A DNA stretch of 64,000 nucleotides, taken from Chenopodium formosanum (lineage: Eukaryota; Streptophyta; Magnoliopsida; Caryophyllales; Amaranthaceae). The translations under genes were made by a program, and so were the position numbers. The notes under the pieces were generated by a model. It saw only the letters and a program-made list of their open reading frames with translations. It searched no databases and had not been told where the DNA came from. The number at the start of each line of letters is the position of its first letter. Position 1 is the stretch's first letter. The DNA is taken from assembly GCA_024500155.1 (NCBI GenBank), contig CM044874.1, positions 70,231,795-70,295,794 of the forward strand, given 5' to 3'. Below, piece after piece: positions 25,721 through 39,070 of the stretch.

Positions 25721-26773
25721 TTTAATTTATATGTCAAATTTTAAATGATAAAAAATTAGTTAAAAATTGACGTGTTTTTGTGACGATTTAAACTTGTAGA
25801 CATGTAATGACTAATAATAATAATATTGGTGAAAAATATTTTTTTGACCCTGTCTGAAATGACTTGTGACTTCGACTTTTTTTTTTTAATTTTATTGTTT
25901 ATGAAATGATTTTGACTTGGATATATTAACTGATATATACGGAGTAAATTACAAATGTTATTATGTACGAGTAATATATTGTGGATTCGTCGCAATGTAT
26001 ACTTTTGAATAATTATTTTTTTCTAACATATAATTAGAGAAAAATAGTGGTTAGTGTTTTGACATGTGTTTGATAAAATGGAACACTAAACAAAAAATAA
26101 AAGGCACAGAGTATATGTATATTATATTTAGAAATTTGAAAGTGTTTTTCACTAAAATTAACTTAATTTTTAATGACTAGTAAAACTATTATATAATTCC
26201 TTCGTTCAAAATAAGTTGACACGTTTTAAATTTTAATACTATTCACGTAATCCCTATTCACTAATTTGTACAAATTTTTGTATTTTACTGCATTTATATA
26301 AGAAAACATAGTTATAAGGAATATTATTATATTCCTCTTAATTTGCAATTGCAAATCATCTGTCTATTGAATTTCAATAGATGATCCCCGAGAATAGTGC
26401 AGATTATGGAGCATTATACTGCCCGATCAAAGAAATGCAATCCGTTTGAAGCCAATGAGGCCACAACCATGAAAAAGAAACTAGATCAGAATCCAAATGA
26501 TATTGGAAGATAAATGATGGATTTGCAATTTCATTATTAATTACAAGGGGGCTTTCTCCTTGTTAAATAACTATCCAACATTGTGCCTGCTCTAACGAAC
26601 CAGCAAAACCCCAGACCACTCAATAAGAAAGCCTCGATATGTTTGCTTGCGTTACATTGTTGTAGGATTATTATTCTCTAATCCAACTTATAATTGGGAT
26701 CAACGGACAAAATTGGGTAAAAATACTCAGCTTCAGTCAACAGTATGCTTCAAGCTAATAAAATTCTTCAGCA
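25721..26773. other. Spacer between helicase promoter and fumarase 3' end
   Basis: AT-rich, no gene. A stretch near 26198 (ccttcgttcaaaataagttg) resembles one end of a Stowaway-type MITE but has no partner. The last few hundred bases before 26774 are likely fumarase 3' untranslated sequence. Confidence 0.5.
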
Positions 26774-29257
26774 CTAGTCAGAGGGACCAATCATTTTCTC
26801 AGGCACGACATGCTGGTGGAACTCTTCCTCTGTAAGAACTCCAAGCTTCAATGCAGCATCCTGCAAGGCAGATTGTTTTGTTATGAATACATTCAACCCA
26901 GTTTTATTTCAAACGCAAAAAATTGCAAAATACATCTTCATCTAAGAAGATGAGAATGCTCATTGACCAAAGAATATAAATGTAAACTGGATTTCTGCAC
27001 CTCTTCTTCAAAATTTTCAAGTCAATTAACAATCCTCAGGAAAGATTAACGGAAATACAATCTATCTTTTGCTTTTAGATGCATATAATTTTAAGGTACA
27101 GCTGTTTATTGTTGAATGGTGACAAAAAAGGTGCAATATAAGAAGTTGATCCATGGAAAATTGTTAGTCAAGGAGAACGATTACTACCTTTAATGTCGTT
27201 CCCTCTTTGTGTGCTTTCTTGGCAACTGCAGCAGCGTTGTCATAACCAATTTTCTGAGACGCGAACATAGATAGTCAGTACAGGAAGCAGAGTATATGAA
27301 AGCATCAAGAGTAAAGGGGCCAGCAATAACTTACAGGGTTCAAAGCTGTCACAAGCATAAGTGACTACAAGAACAAATGGCAACACATCAAGAAAAATTG
27401 GAAATATCAGTTAAGTTTTCCGTCCAAAGATATTAGATACGTCATTGAAGAAATTAGTTCAACATTACTATTGTACACTTGCCTCATTTAGCAACTTAGA
27501 AATTCTCTCCGTGTTGGCTTGAATTCCCCTAACACAGTTCTTCTCAAAAGAAGCAGATGCATCTGCCAGCAATCTCACTGACTGGAAGCAAAAACAGAAA
27601 CAATAAGGAATACATACTATAATCTTAACAGAGCAGATGATTGCACACCTAGCGACAGACGGTTATTGCAGGATTTTAACTGCACAGACCTGAGCTTAAT
27701 GAAAGCTTTGCAAATTACTTCAAATACTCTGCTTTTTTTTTTTTTTTAAATGATCAAAATGGAGTGATAAAACTTACATGTAGAAGAGCGTTTGCAATGA
27801 GGGGCTTGAAAACATTTAGCTCAAAGTGACCATTTGAGCCTCCAACAGTTACTGCTACGTGGTTTCCCATTACCTGTGAGTAAGCATATAGAAGATCAAT
27901 GACAATGTTGTGACCAACAAAAAGTAAATTTCCCTCGTAAATCAAGGCAGTTCTACCCATGAATATGATATGACAATCAAATTGATAGCAAATACAGGTG
28001 AAAATATTTGCAAATGAAGTAAGAAAAGCATGGTATTCCTGTCCTTCAAACAGCTTCTATGAAACACAGTGAACTATGTTATCTTTACCTGAGCACAGAC
28101 CATAGTTATAGCCTCACACTGAGTAGGATTAACCTTCCCCTGTAGTGGATAAAATAAAATTGCTTAGAACTAAATACATGAGAACTGCAGGGGAGGGGGG
28201 AATATGACATAAAGAAAGATCAATGATAGACAAGGACTTTACAGGCATAATACTGCTCCCTGGTTCATTTTCTGGAAGAATTAATTCACCAAGACCACAT
28301 CGTGGACCACTGCATAAATAGCAAACAATTAGAAACCATAAAATCACAAAAATGAAATAGCAGGTCCTATTGTTTAAGAAATCATACCTTCCTAGAAATC
28401 GTATATCATTAGCGATCTTCATTAGAGAAGCAGCAACAGTGTTGAGAGCACCACTTGTTTCAACAAAAGCATCATGTGCAGCCTAACAAATCATCAAATC
28501 AGAGGATACAAGTAAACAAAAAATCTCACAGTGAATATACTGAATACAAAATAAACTAAACAAACAAATGACATGAGGCATCAGACACTAACCAATGCTT
28601 CAAATTTGTTTTCAGCAGTTACAAAAGGTAAGTTAGTCTCTTCCGCAACAGCTTCAGCAATCTTAACATCAAACCTGAAAGATATTTAAGGAAGATCAAA
28701 GTACTACATCCGTTTCATATTACTTGCAAATTTTGCCAAAAATGGATACTACACATTATTTGCAACAATTGTTTTCTTTCCTTTTTAGGTTGTCATTTCT
28801 CTTTGTCTCTCTCCTCATCACATGCATCCTTATTTTTCTCTCTCAATCTTACACTCAAATACAAATTTTGCCTAGGAGTCCATGCACCCTCTTAAGTTGC
28901 AAATAATATGAAACAAAGGTGGTATTATATTGCATAGATGGAGTGAAAAGTGTATTACCACATAAACCTATATGGCATTTGAACAATCATATGCCACTTA
29001 TTCTTCCCACAAACACTCTGTATATCTAGCTACACACATCATTATTATATATGTGGGTTATATTAACACAAAGAAACTGTCTCAATTATCTACAAATTAA
29101 CTCAGGCTAAGTAATTATACTTCCCTGAGAATCCATTCTTTAAGCACCCTCCACCCAAAAACCAAAGATAAAAAAATTGAAAAAAAAAAGGACGTAGATG
29201 GTCCAACAACTTAATACTGATGGATATAAACCCAAGTTACCCAACACATTTTTTCAC

Positions 29258-29296
<39 letters not shown>

Positions 29297-32200
29297 CCAC
29301 TATCAAATGCATACTACCACAAGCACCCAAGACAATCTGTATGATATACAGTAAACTCTAGGCTGATTGTTTTGAACTTCTGACATTCTCTGAGGTTGGA
29401 CATTAGGCAAGTGAAAACACCAGGTTCATAAAACACAAGGCAGCTAAGAACTATTTGATATTCCTATGTGATTACTTCCAGTAATTAAACACATTGTGAC
29501 AATATGAGGATCACATACCCTTTCTGTGTGTTTAATCCAGTCCCTACAGCAGTGCCTCCTTGTGCAAGCTGCCAAAAGAGTAAAATTGTAAATAGTGACA
29601 AAGTAACAGAATAAGTTGAAAAAAGGGGCAAAAAAAGCTGAGTGTTTCTACCTGATACATATGAGGCAGAGTGCGTAGAACTCTATCAATTCCATACTTG
29701 ACCTGAAAACACCAGAAAAAATTAAGAGACCTGCAGATAAGATATAAATGGGCCAGAATATCTACTAAAGACAAATGTTACAATCATTCCATTTATTATA
29801 TCTCACATGCATTTAATTTACATGTACATCCGCATATTGGGTAGCTCCATATGTTTTAGTTGAATCAACATTCAAGTGTAGCAGGCATCAATTAAGAAGC
29901 TATAAAGGACAGCCCATATCTTGGTAGGAAGCCTTAGCATAAAGGGGACATTTATTATTTCTTTCTGAAATCACCAAGCATAATTATAAATAGGAAAAGG
30001 ATTAAATCAAGTTAAACTGAAGTCAACAATCTAAATCCCAAATGCAATGATAATTTTACTCGCAAATCATTCATATGATCACCATATTAGACATAGGACC
30101 AAGTAATACTAATCATTAATAAGGGGGGGGGGGGGCAATATGCTGAAAAACAAGAGGGGGATGGGGGGAGGTAGAGGAGGAAAAAACTCAAGTGAAAAAG
30201 GATATAAAAAGCAAATTACTCACTTGTGTAGAATAGCCACTGAACTCTTGGCCAAGAGTCAAAGGTGTTGCATCTTGAGTATGAGTACGCCCAATCTTAA
30301 TTATATCTTTAAATTCAACAGACTATAAAAGCATGAAAAACAAATCAGTAACTAAACCACAATAAAGAAGAAAATAATGAACACGTAGCACAGACTGAGT
30401 AATAACCATGCAGAACGAACTACTCAGGGAAATTCTATGGATGTTAGGCTATTACTCCTGTTAGCTGTTATTTGCATTTATTTCATTAGCACTTGCTCAG
30501 TGCCTTTCTTATTACAAGAATCATTCTACTTTACATAGTCTAAGAATGTTATTTTTGACATACATATCCTTCAAGCATCATTTTTACATCAATATAGCCA
30601 TTTGATTATATTATTAAAAAAAAATATGTATAACTCATTACACATTACATCTGTAAAAAAGTATGATTCAGCCTTCCAAGAATTCTGCTATTATTATAAA
30701 AAAAAAACCAGTGCAGCTCTAATTTTTCCATTTTCTCAAAACCAAAAGATCAACAAGGCTTTACCAACAGCTCTTCGAAGTGCAATGATTTACCAAATAA
30801 GAAATAAAGGAAACATGTAAGTTTTACTGCAAGTTGTCATTGGGTGCTGATGCAAATTGTCATGTAAAAGGGGGGAGAGGATAATGGATTTATCATGCAT
30901 TTCTCAAGTAGCTCTGCACAAAATTTTAAAAACGGACTTCAGTGTCACTCACTTTAGCATGAAGTGAAGAATGTAAGTTCTTCAAGTTTGGCACAAATCG
31001 TGAATTTATTTCCATAGCTGCTGCAATGTGCATCACCTGAACAGAGAAAGTGACAAGTCAACACCAGTGGCACAAGAAACTAAAAATTTGGATGCAGAAA
31101 CTAATGCATAATCCATCAAAGTCAGAACCGACACAATCTTGAAGTGGAATTTAGCCACACAATCTTGAAGTGGTATCTAACCATTTAGAAGAACCTTCAC
31201 AACCTTCAATAGATTTACATTGAGATGCAGATAGAAGGTCACACCAATGTTAAAAAACTAAGACAATGAAAAGCACTTACAGTGGGGAAAGTGTCATTAG
31301 AGGACTGTGACCTATTTACATGGTCATTAGGATGCACAAATTTCCCCCCACGTGTATGTCCAAGGATTTCGGCTGCCCTATTCGCAATAACCTGCACATA
31401 AGCATACATTATCAACACAAAAAAATATATGTAACACATACATCCCAAAGAGGAAAAGATGAAAGTTTCACAATTCCATTAAACATCTCGAAGTAGCCTA
31501 AGAGCACTAACCTCATTGGCATTCATGTTGCTTTGTGTGCCACTGCCAGTTTGCCACACTACAAGAGGGAAATGATCGTTTAATTTTCCCTCAGCCACTT
31601 CCTGGGCAGCTTGCATTATTGCATTTCCTATTGTTGGATCAAGGCCATATTGCATATTCACCTGCAGCAATACATCATTAGGAATAATTAAGCTAAGTCT
31701 AGAATGCTAACTAGCTTGCCGGTTATGATCTATACATGCTAAGACCTAATTTTTGAGTTACCACCATGATGCAAATGAAAAAACACAACATTTCTTTGAA
31801 GAATATGGAAATTGTGGAAGCAATGGAGATCATTGCAAGGGCGCGAAGTACCAGATGTTCTATGACATTTCGTGGAAAAAAAACATAAGTATATGATATA
31901 CCTTGGCGGCACATTTCTTTAAAATTCCAAATGCTCGAACAATAGGCTCAGGCATACGTTCACGGTCCCCACCAATTTCAAAGTTCTGTAGTGATCTCTG
32001 AGTTTGAGCACCCCACAATCTGGAAAATTCAATCGCAACAACCAAAATGTTGTAAGACCCCAAGATGATTGACCAATTTTCAGAAAGCAATTCAAGCAAC
32101 GGGAAGTTCATGCATAAGTATCTTATAAGTTGCTCTAATTCCAGTCTAGACTTATAACCTGTATTTCCCCTAACATAAAAAAAACTCTCAATTACTCGGA

Positions 32201-33018
32201 TTCGTTACTTCTCATTTAAAATACGCAAACATCTAACAAGACAACCCAATCTGTTTCACAACTCTCATTTCACAACTCTGATGCTCTTGCACATAGCCCT
32301 TTCAAATATAAGAGGTTTATCTACAATCATAACATCATACCCATTATCCAATGTCACCTACAAACTGCTACTATCTAGTACATAGAACAATTACACTACC
32401 ATAAATTCGCCGACCTTGTTACATCGAACCGCTCCGCAATTACAGCACCATTGCAATAATTCACACACTCCATAACACAAAATGTAATCAGATAAGGTAA
32501 ACTGATCACAACTTTCGAAAATCACCATTCTTCCTCTCACCCAACTTGCTTAAATCTTGTAAAACCCATTTAAATACAACTTAATTCAATAATCAATCAA
32601 CACGAAAACAATTCAATCTTACAAACATACACAAAACCCAGTTCATCTCACTATTTTAAAACAAGATCTAAGTATCTAACACCCCATAAAAAATAATGAC
32701 ACCCCAATTTCATAACATTTCCACAACTTAGCAACAAATATTAAATCCCAAAAAATCGAAAACAGAAAAATCATCAAACAATCAAATAAAAAACAAGAAC
32801 AAAACATAATTAACCAATTTAATATCAAAATGATTGAAAAGGGAAGATAGAGAAAGACGAACTAACTTATCAGAGGGGACATTGATAGGCCCAAAAGTGT
32901 CACGCTCCTCACGAAACGAAGACGAGTAAAATCTCAGCCATGTTGACCGCAGCGCCGTCGCAGCCGCCGCCGTTGACGGCGTTGATCCGGTAGAAAGCCG
33001 GCGACTAGCTAGATACAT
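26774..33018 (-). CDS. FUM1: Fumarate hydratase (class II), mitochondrial
   Basis: Converts fumarate and water to malate in the mitochondrial TCA cycle as a homotetramer. Seventeen exons: 32867-33018, 31902-32019, 31512-31661, 31281-31391, 30953-31036, 30224-30322, 29652-29702, 29519-29568, 28593-28674, 28388-28482, 28243-28309, 28089-28139, 27778-27873, 27483-27581, 27335-27364, 27188-27253, 26774-26860. They sum to 1488 bases, 495 aa, close to Arabidopsis FUM1. The start at 33018 gives MYLASRRLST, an Arg/Ser/Ala-rich presequence typical of mitochondrial import, up to about residue 45. Signatures: QTGSGTQSNMNANE (exon 3), GRTHTQDATP (exon 6), and the class-II loop GSSIMPGKVNP across exons 11-12. 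The C-terminus is VVPEKMIGPSD. All introns are GT-AG except that after exon 14, which starts GC. No frame break is seen, so the gene looks functional. Confidence 0.96.
28704..28922 (+). mobile_element. Stowaway-like MITE in a fumarase intron
   Basis: TA on both sides (28702-28703, 28923-28924). The ends are CTACATCCGTTTCATATTAC and CCACCTTTGTTTCATATTAT (right end reverse complemented). Lies in intron 28675-29518, which also has a 36-base poly(A) run near 29261-29296. Confidence 0.75.
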
Positions 33019-33369
33019 CGAGTGTTCAAAGGTAGAGGGAAAATTGGAGGAGAGAGAAACAAAATGACTAGAAGACCAATTGCAATTTTTTAAATTTTTA
33101 TTTGTACATTTTAAATTGTTTAAAGGAGTGGGCCTAGTATGAATGGAAATTTGTTTTGAAGTTATTGGGTTATGGGCTAATTTTGGCCCAAGTCCATCCA
33201 TGGGTACCAAATTATAAAAAAATAAAATTAAGGGTTTGTTTGATTTTACAGTTAGTTTTCTAGATTTTTAGAAGTTGTATAATGTAGCTTTGTTTTAAAA
33301 AAAAAAAATGTAGCTTGTATTTTTTTTTTATTTTTTTTGGTGTGAAAGAATGTGGCTTGTATAATGAGC
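33019..33369 (-). promoter_or_regulatory. Fumarase 5' flank
   Basis: Upstream of the fumarase ATG. The frame stays open upstream of the ATG but has no homology to fumarase, so it is taken as leader. No clear TATA box. Above about 33230 there are T-rich runs only. Confidence 0.4.
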
Positions 33370-33592
33370 TTAAATTAACCAAGTCAAGCTTGGTCTAGTG
33401 AAAAGGAGAGTATCTTTCAAGTTTTCAATCCCCCCCCCCCCACTAGTGATAATTTGGGGGAGTGGGATTCCCTTACCTTTCCCCCACTCTTCCAAATTGT
33501 TTAGCCTATTAATCCGGGCCGGAAGGGCCTATGAAAGGTTCTGGCTTGGTAGAGTCCTTCTCCTTAATAATTAAAAAAAAAAAAAGAAGCTT
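33370..33592 (+). mobile_element. tRNA-derived SINE candidate
   Basis: A box-A-like TTGGTCTAGTGA (about 33390) and a box-B-like GTTTTCAATCCC (about 33421) sit 30 bases apart, followed by a GC-richer body (ccgggccggaagggcc) and a poly(A) tail ending at about 33585. Imperfect direct repeats agcttaaatta (33367) and agcttaattta (33588) flank it as a possible target-site duplication. Confidence 0.5.
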
Positions 33593-35616
33593 AATTTAGT
33601 TTGCTTAAGCTAATCATGTTAGTTTTTGAATACTCACAATTAAAAAGTGAGAACTAGTTTTTCTAGTTTTCATGTTTTTGTTCTGGAAAAACTGAAAATT
33701 AGAACTTCTCATAAAAAAAAATAAAAAAATAAAAAAAATAAATTATTAAAAAAAACCTGAAAATTAGAGGAAAAAAGAACCCTAAATTAATAGAGAGAAA
33801 GAATGTATGGAAGAAATGTGATGAGTATCAATCTACTATATCCGATTCAATATATAAGGAAAAGAGTACCACATAGACAAATTAAACAAATGAGTAAATA
33901 AATATATATATGACTTTTGTATGAGGTTCTAAAAGTCTACTAAAATTAACTTTTAGTTAAATTAATACATTTAATTGACTTGCATTGTGTATGTGGCTCT
34001 TAAGTCTACTAAAACTGAAATTACTTTGAATTGGTTTAGTATCTTAATTGGCATCAAAACTAGTTTTTTCATTTTAAATAATTTGATACTCTCTCCAATT
34101 GGTTACTTTTTATTTTTCTCATTTATTCTTTTCCAGTTTTCAACATATGTTTGAAAATTTATTGATATTTTCAACTATGTATTATTAAAAAATAATAAGA
34201 ATATGAATATTTTGAAACTACACAATAAGACAAATCTTTCAAAACACAATATATATAATTTAAATATGTTTTTTCTTATATATTTATCAAAAAATGTTCG
34301 TAAATTTATGTTTCACTCACTTCAAATTGAAGATTCCAAGTAGCATACCAAAACTAAAAGGAGAGACAAAGTACAAAACAAATTCTATATCAATTAACAA
34401 CTTGGTATCATTTTTTTTTTTTTTTTTTACACAAAAGATTCTTTAAGCAGTTTGGTAATTTCGCGCGTTTGGTAATTTCGCGCAACATTGATATACAAAT
34501 TACAAAAATCATAAACAATCATCAATTGTGGATTCGTGGCCATTTAATTTAGCCTAGAGTGTAACACCTATATATATTGAAAAAATTACTTATGCTTTTG
34601 TCATTTTCTGTTTTCACTTAGCATAATAGAACACTTATTTAAGTGACTAAAGGCATGTTCTGATTTACAGAACTAAACTGAATTGAATTGAATTATTTAC
34701 GAGAGAAGGAAATTAGGAATTGAACTGAACTGAATTGAAATTAAACTGAACTGAATTGAAATTAAACTGAAGAGAACTAGTCCTAACACTGCATTCACAT
34801 TAGTTGCATATACTTCTCTTCGTTGTCTTCGTGCTAATGTAGAAATAAGGATGGCTAAAACGATGATCTATTTAATTCTCAAGGATGGCTAAAACGATGA
34901 TCTATTTAATTCTCTAGGAGAATTTCATTTTTATTGTAAGTTTTTCTTTTACTTATCTAGTTATCTACAAAACATTATGAAACTCCATATTCTTTTGCTT
35001 ATCTATAAATCTCTCTTTTTAATTTGCATGTCTTTCTTGGGATCTATTTAATTCTCCGGTAGAATTTCATTACAATTTGCAGTCACTCATATACATATTT
35101 GATCATACATATAGAAGATAGCCAATGTAATGAAAATACACATATAGAAGAGCGTAACTATATCAAGGAGTACTAATTCACCCTTTCTTGATATAGTTGC
35201 GCTCCACTTTGTTTTACCTTGACTTGTGCTCTTGTAAATTTTTTTATTTACAGAAGTTAACAAAAATGACAGAAATTAAATATAATAAATTATATCGCTT
35301 TGACTAGTTTTGTTACTCCGCACACTTTCTCTACAATATGATTGAAATGATGACCAACTACATAAATTTTACAATTGTATAATTCAATTCGTATGAAACA
35401 TAGACACGTAGCATCTCATACAACATCGTATCTCAGTTCACCAATTAAATGTCATTATTTTTTCAAACCCAAAAATTAAATATTAAACAAAGAAACTAAA
35501 CAAAGACGTGCACCACATACTACGTAGTACATAATTTCATTTTTAATTAATGGTACGTACTACGTAGCATATTTTTGTAACCATTAAAAAACTTGAATAT
35601 ATAATTATGATTAAAT
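33593..35616. other. Spacer between fumarase and the PR-10 cluster
   Basis: Highly AT-rich. It holds simple repeats (34670-34790, reiterated aactgaattgaa), a 38-bp direct repeat around 34848-34914 (ggatggctaaaacgatgatc), and a duplicated ggtaatttcgcgc at 34453/34469. No gene is supported. The final part is presumably the 3' flank of PR-10 copy A. Confidence 0.55.
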
Positions 35617-38600
35617 TCAAGCATAAACTTGAGGGTTGGCAATGAGATGGTCTTCAATAGCCTTAAACATCATTTGAATCCCTTGTTTGGCACTTTCAAT
35701 TTCTTCATCATCCATAACATTGTCTCCCTTCATATGGTAGTGTGCTACCATCTTGTAGTGTGTTCCGGTGCTCGAAGCGTCGTATTTGTTCTCATACACG
35801 GCACATTCTAATGTATCGGGAAATATATCTCCTTCGATGCTTGTATACTTGAGGTAGAAGTTAGTACAATCGATTTCGTCTACTCTAGTTTTCACATATC
35901 TGTATGGAGCCTCTGCATATATAATTGATCATCATAAATTTTGTCAACATGATTATAATTATAATTTCATGATCCTTTAATTTAACATATATACTATTTA
36001 ATCCATTTCACAATGACCCTTATTTATATGGTTATTTTAAATAGACATTATCGCGTAAGGAGCAACTAAGATGATCATTATGGAGTACAATTTTGTGTTG
36101 CTTAATTTAATGTTATTAATTAGATTTGAATAATTGAAGTAAGTTGATGATCCGGTTTGTAAGAAAATTGTAAATATTTTGAAACGATAATTATCTAAAA
36201 TTTATAAATAAGAATAAAGTTTTAATAACAAATTCAAATTTTTGGTTGGGAAAATAATCTATACTTAGTATTTAAAAACTCTAACCATGATACACACATG
36301 TCTTCATCCTATGTTCACTTCTCCAATCCAATGTGCCAAGTGTTCACTATTTTAATTCAATGTGCCACATGTTCACTATTCCAATCAAATGTGCCACATG
36401 TTCAATATTCTCTTTTCAATTCATATATTCATTTATTTATATATATTCATATTAGTATTAAAAGGGTTAAGAATTAAAAGTTAAAAATAAATAATATTAA
36501 TACTACATTTTTTTAAAAACCAATAATAATAATAATAACAATACATAAAAATATTAATCTTGTCGCACTAAAGCACCTTCCATATTCAATATTACAAGCA
36601 ATAATAATATGACCTTCCAGGCTTCCACCGGTTGAAGTTAGAATCATTTCCCTTTTTTATTTTTAAAATTTTTTATTTTGGTTTGAGACACATAATCAAT
36701 TAATCATCTTCTACCTTTATTACCTTTTTATTACACATTAATGATTTCTAATATGGAGTATTTGCAAACCCACAACTCTTCCTCTTCATAATCCCATAGC
36801 TGCTGATCAATGTTCATCGGCAAATTGTACCCATAACTCTTCCTCTTCATCTCCCCTCTTCAATTCCCACAAATTAAATTTCTTAAATCATGTTTTCGGT
36901 TATAAATTTTGCCCACAATTATAATAATGGTAATGATGATTTTTGGGTATTTATTCACTCATCTCTTAATGCAATATTAACTATCTACAACATAGTACCT
37001 CCATCATCAAATCTATATGCAGAAATACCTTCACATTTGGTGAATTTCTATCATCTTGTGGTTTTTTTTTTTAAACATAATTATTCTTATTATTTTGATT
37101 TTGTTGAATTTATATATGACAACCCGCAATTAACAAGATTTATAAATTGTTGTTTGATTTTGTAGAGAGCTAGATGCAAATTGAAGGTTGTTGCAAGAGG
37201 TAAATCTCTTCGGCTACTTTAATCTACTATTTGGTATAAGCTTCAACATTTTTGGGGAATCAACATTGTGTTGTTGCATTAGCTTATCTGAATTTGGTTT
37301 GTTTTTCCCTCTCTGTATGTTACTTTCATAATCTATATTCCCAATAGATGTCGGTTTCGACATAATTTGAATGATAGTGAGTCATAATTAATACGATTCA
37401 GGTTATAGTTTATCATGAGTTGTCCAACAATGACCAACCAAAGTATCCTTTCAGTCTAAGTGTATAGCTGCAAAATTACGGCTTAACACCCACAATTAGT
37501 TGATGTAATATAAGATTGAAAAAAGAAAAACCCCACAAATTAAAGGAAAGGGACTAATTATTGAATTGAAAACATATGAAAAAATTATTAGAGGAAAGTC
37601 AAGAACTTTAAAAGGAGTACCTTGATGAAAGAGGGAGATTAGATTAAGGAATTGAAAAAGTTAGTCCATGATACTATGAATTCTCTTTTCTGAATCATTA
37701 TATTATTGAACTTTTGAGATTTTATTGCTTTTGCTATTTTTTTTTTTCACTTTCTCCTCTGTGAAATAAGTATGTGATACTCTTATTAAGACATCTTCAA
37801 TTTAGCAATATTGTACCATACTCAATAATTGTTGGTGTGTGATGCATAATCATGGAAATGATATTTTTGAATTATTAAAGTTTCTTGGTTAAAAAAAGCC
37901 CCTTACTCATATCAATATTACTAATTCACAGGAAAGACGACAACAGCCCAGAAATAGAAGAGAGTCAACAGCAAAAATAGCAAAAAGAAAACAGAAATAC
38001 TGATGCTACACGACAAAGAATGACATCTCATTCTCATCTATCCCATGTAACCATAGTCACTTCAGACATATATTAAATAATAATTTGATCTACAATTTAA
38101 TGTAATACAGAGTGTTAATTTTATTTCCCAATTTCAGTTAGATTATTAGCTTACACTAGAATTAATTTAAATCTAATTAGATTACCTACAAATGTGTTTT
38201 CATATGTAATCATGGACAAATTTTCCCTAAATTAGATGATGCACTCATCTTTTCTTCCCTAATAAACCAAGGGGTTTGTTAAAAATAGTTTGACATGTTC
38301 ATGCTCAAGAGTGGATTACTTTCATAATAATTATTAAATCCATACCCCCAAAAAAACCAACTAATAACAAGCCCGTACATTGTACGGGCCTAAAGACTAG
38401 TTATATACAAAATACCATACAATCTAAGCTAGGTGATGGAGTTGTGAAGACCTAAAGCATATGCTTGCCGTTTTGCCTCATAAAAGTATGTTAATTATAT
38501 TTAGTTTTTTTTTTTTTTTTTTTTGGTTAAGTTTTAATTTGGTTAAGTTGAATTTTTAAAAGAGAATTAATTATGGGATTAAAAACCTTGTATTTGACTA

Positions 38601-38949
38601 GGTGAGACAAAGATCTAGTAAAGTAGTAATTTCTTATGACCATTTATGACAAAGTCAAAATGAACATAATTTAACAAGAAAAATGGAGCAAATAAAAAAG
38701 GACGGTAATAAGAATCAAGAAGGGAAGGGGAAATTAGTTGTAAGCTAAGATAAACTAACCATCGGGGAAGTTGATATTTTTGACACAACCAACAGTAGTA
38801 GAGTCGCCTTCAACAAACTTGACAGATTTAACAAAGTGAGGCACAACCTTTGGCAAGAAGTTGTGGCTGTCAATGGACATAGCTTGGAACAACCGGTTCG
38901 GGGCGACTACACTATCGAATTCAGCTAACGTGCATGTTATGACACCCAT
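35617..38949 (-). CDS. PR-10 / Bet v 1-type protein, copy A
   Basis: Exon 1 38760-38949 (ATG at 38949) and exon 2 35617-35912 (TGA) give 161 aa with one phase-1 intron at codon 64. That intron position and length match PR-10 genes. The fold (seven-strand sheet around a long C-terminal helix) binds small hydrophobic ligands; in plants these proteins are cytosolic and stress-induced. Recognisable blocks are the EGDSTTVG loop, FPDEAPYRYVKTRVDEID, and the helix ending IANPQVYA. The canonical glycine-rich loop (GxGGxG) is replaced by GDSTTVG in all four copies. This copy is the most diverged (for example AEFDSVVAPN against ADITSPVAAS in the others). Its intron is 2847 bp because a Helitron sits inside. 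Specific ligand or function cannot be read. Confidence 0.9.
36258..38400 (+). mobile_element. Non-autonomous Helitron inside the PR-10 copy A intron
   Basis: The 5' end is A|TCTATACTTAGTATTTAAAA, typical of plant Helitrons. The 3' end is a perfect hairpin GCCCGTAC-ATT-GTACGGGC, then CTAAAGACTAG, followed by T. Insertion between A and T without target duplication fits Helitrons. The 2143-bp interior has no Rep/helicase frame. Removing it leaves an intron of about 704 bp, like the 668 bp of copy B. Confidence 0.85.
36328..36415. repeat. Short tandem repeat near the Helitron 5' end
   Basis: Three imperfect units of about 31 bp, each carrying caatgtgccacatgttcact or a close variant. Inside the Helitron. 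Confidence 0.7.
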
Positions 38950-39062
38950 TATTATCGTTTACGTTTTTGTAAGAAAACAAACAAAACTATACAAGCTAGT
39001 GAAGAACAGATGATAAGATGAGAGAAAAATGGATAATGCAAAATAATGAGAATTTGTGTTGG

Positions 39063-39070
39063 TATTTATA
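39063..39070 (-). promoter_or_regulatory. TATA box of PR-10 copy A
   Basis: TATAAATA on the minus strand, 114 bases upstream of the ATG. The same octamer occurs at an equivalent place in copies B, C and D, followed in each by a TSS-proximal block like CATTATTTTGCAT. Confidence 0.7.

Noticed and set aside
26198..26330. Stowaway MITE
   Set aside because: Only one weak end is visible and no inverted partner was found within a reasonable distance.
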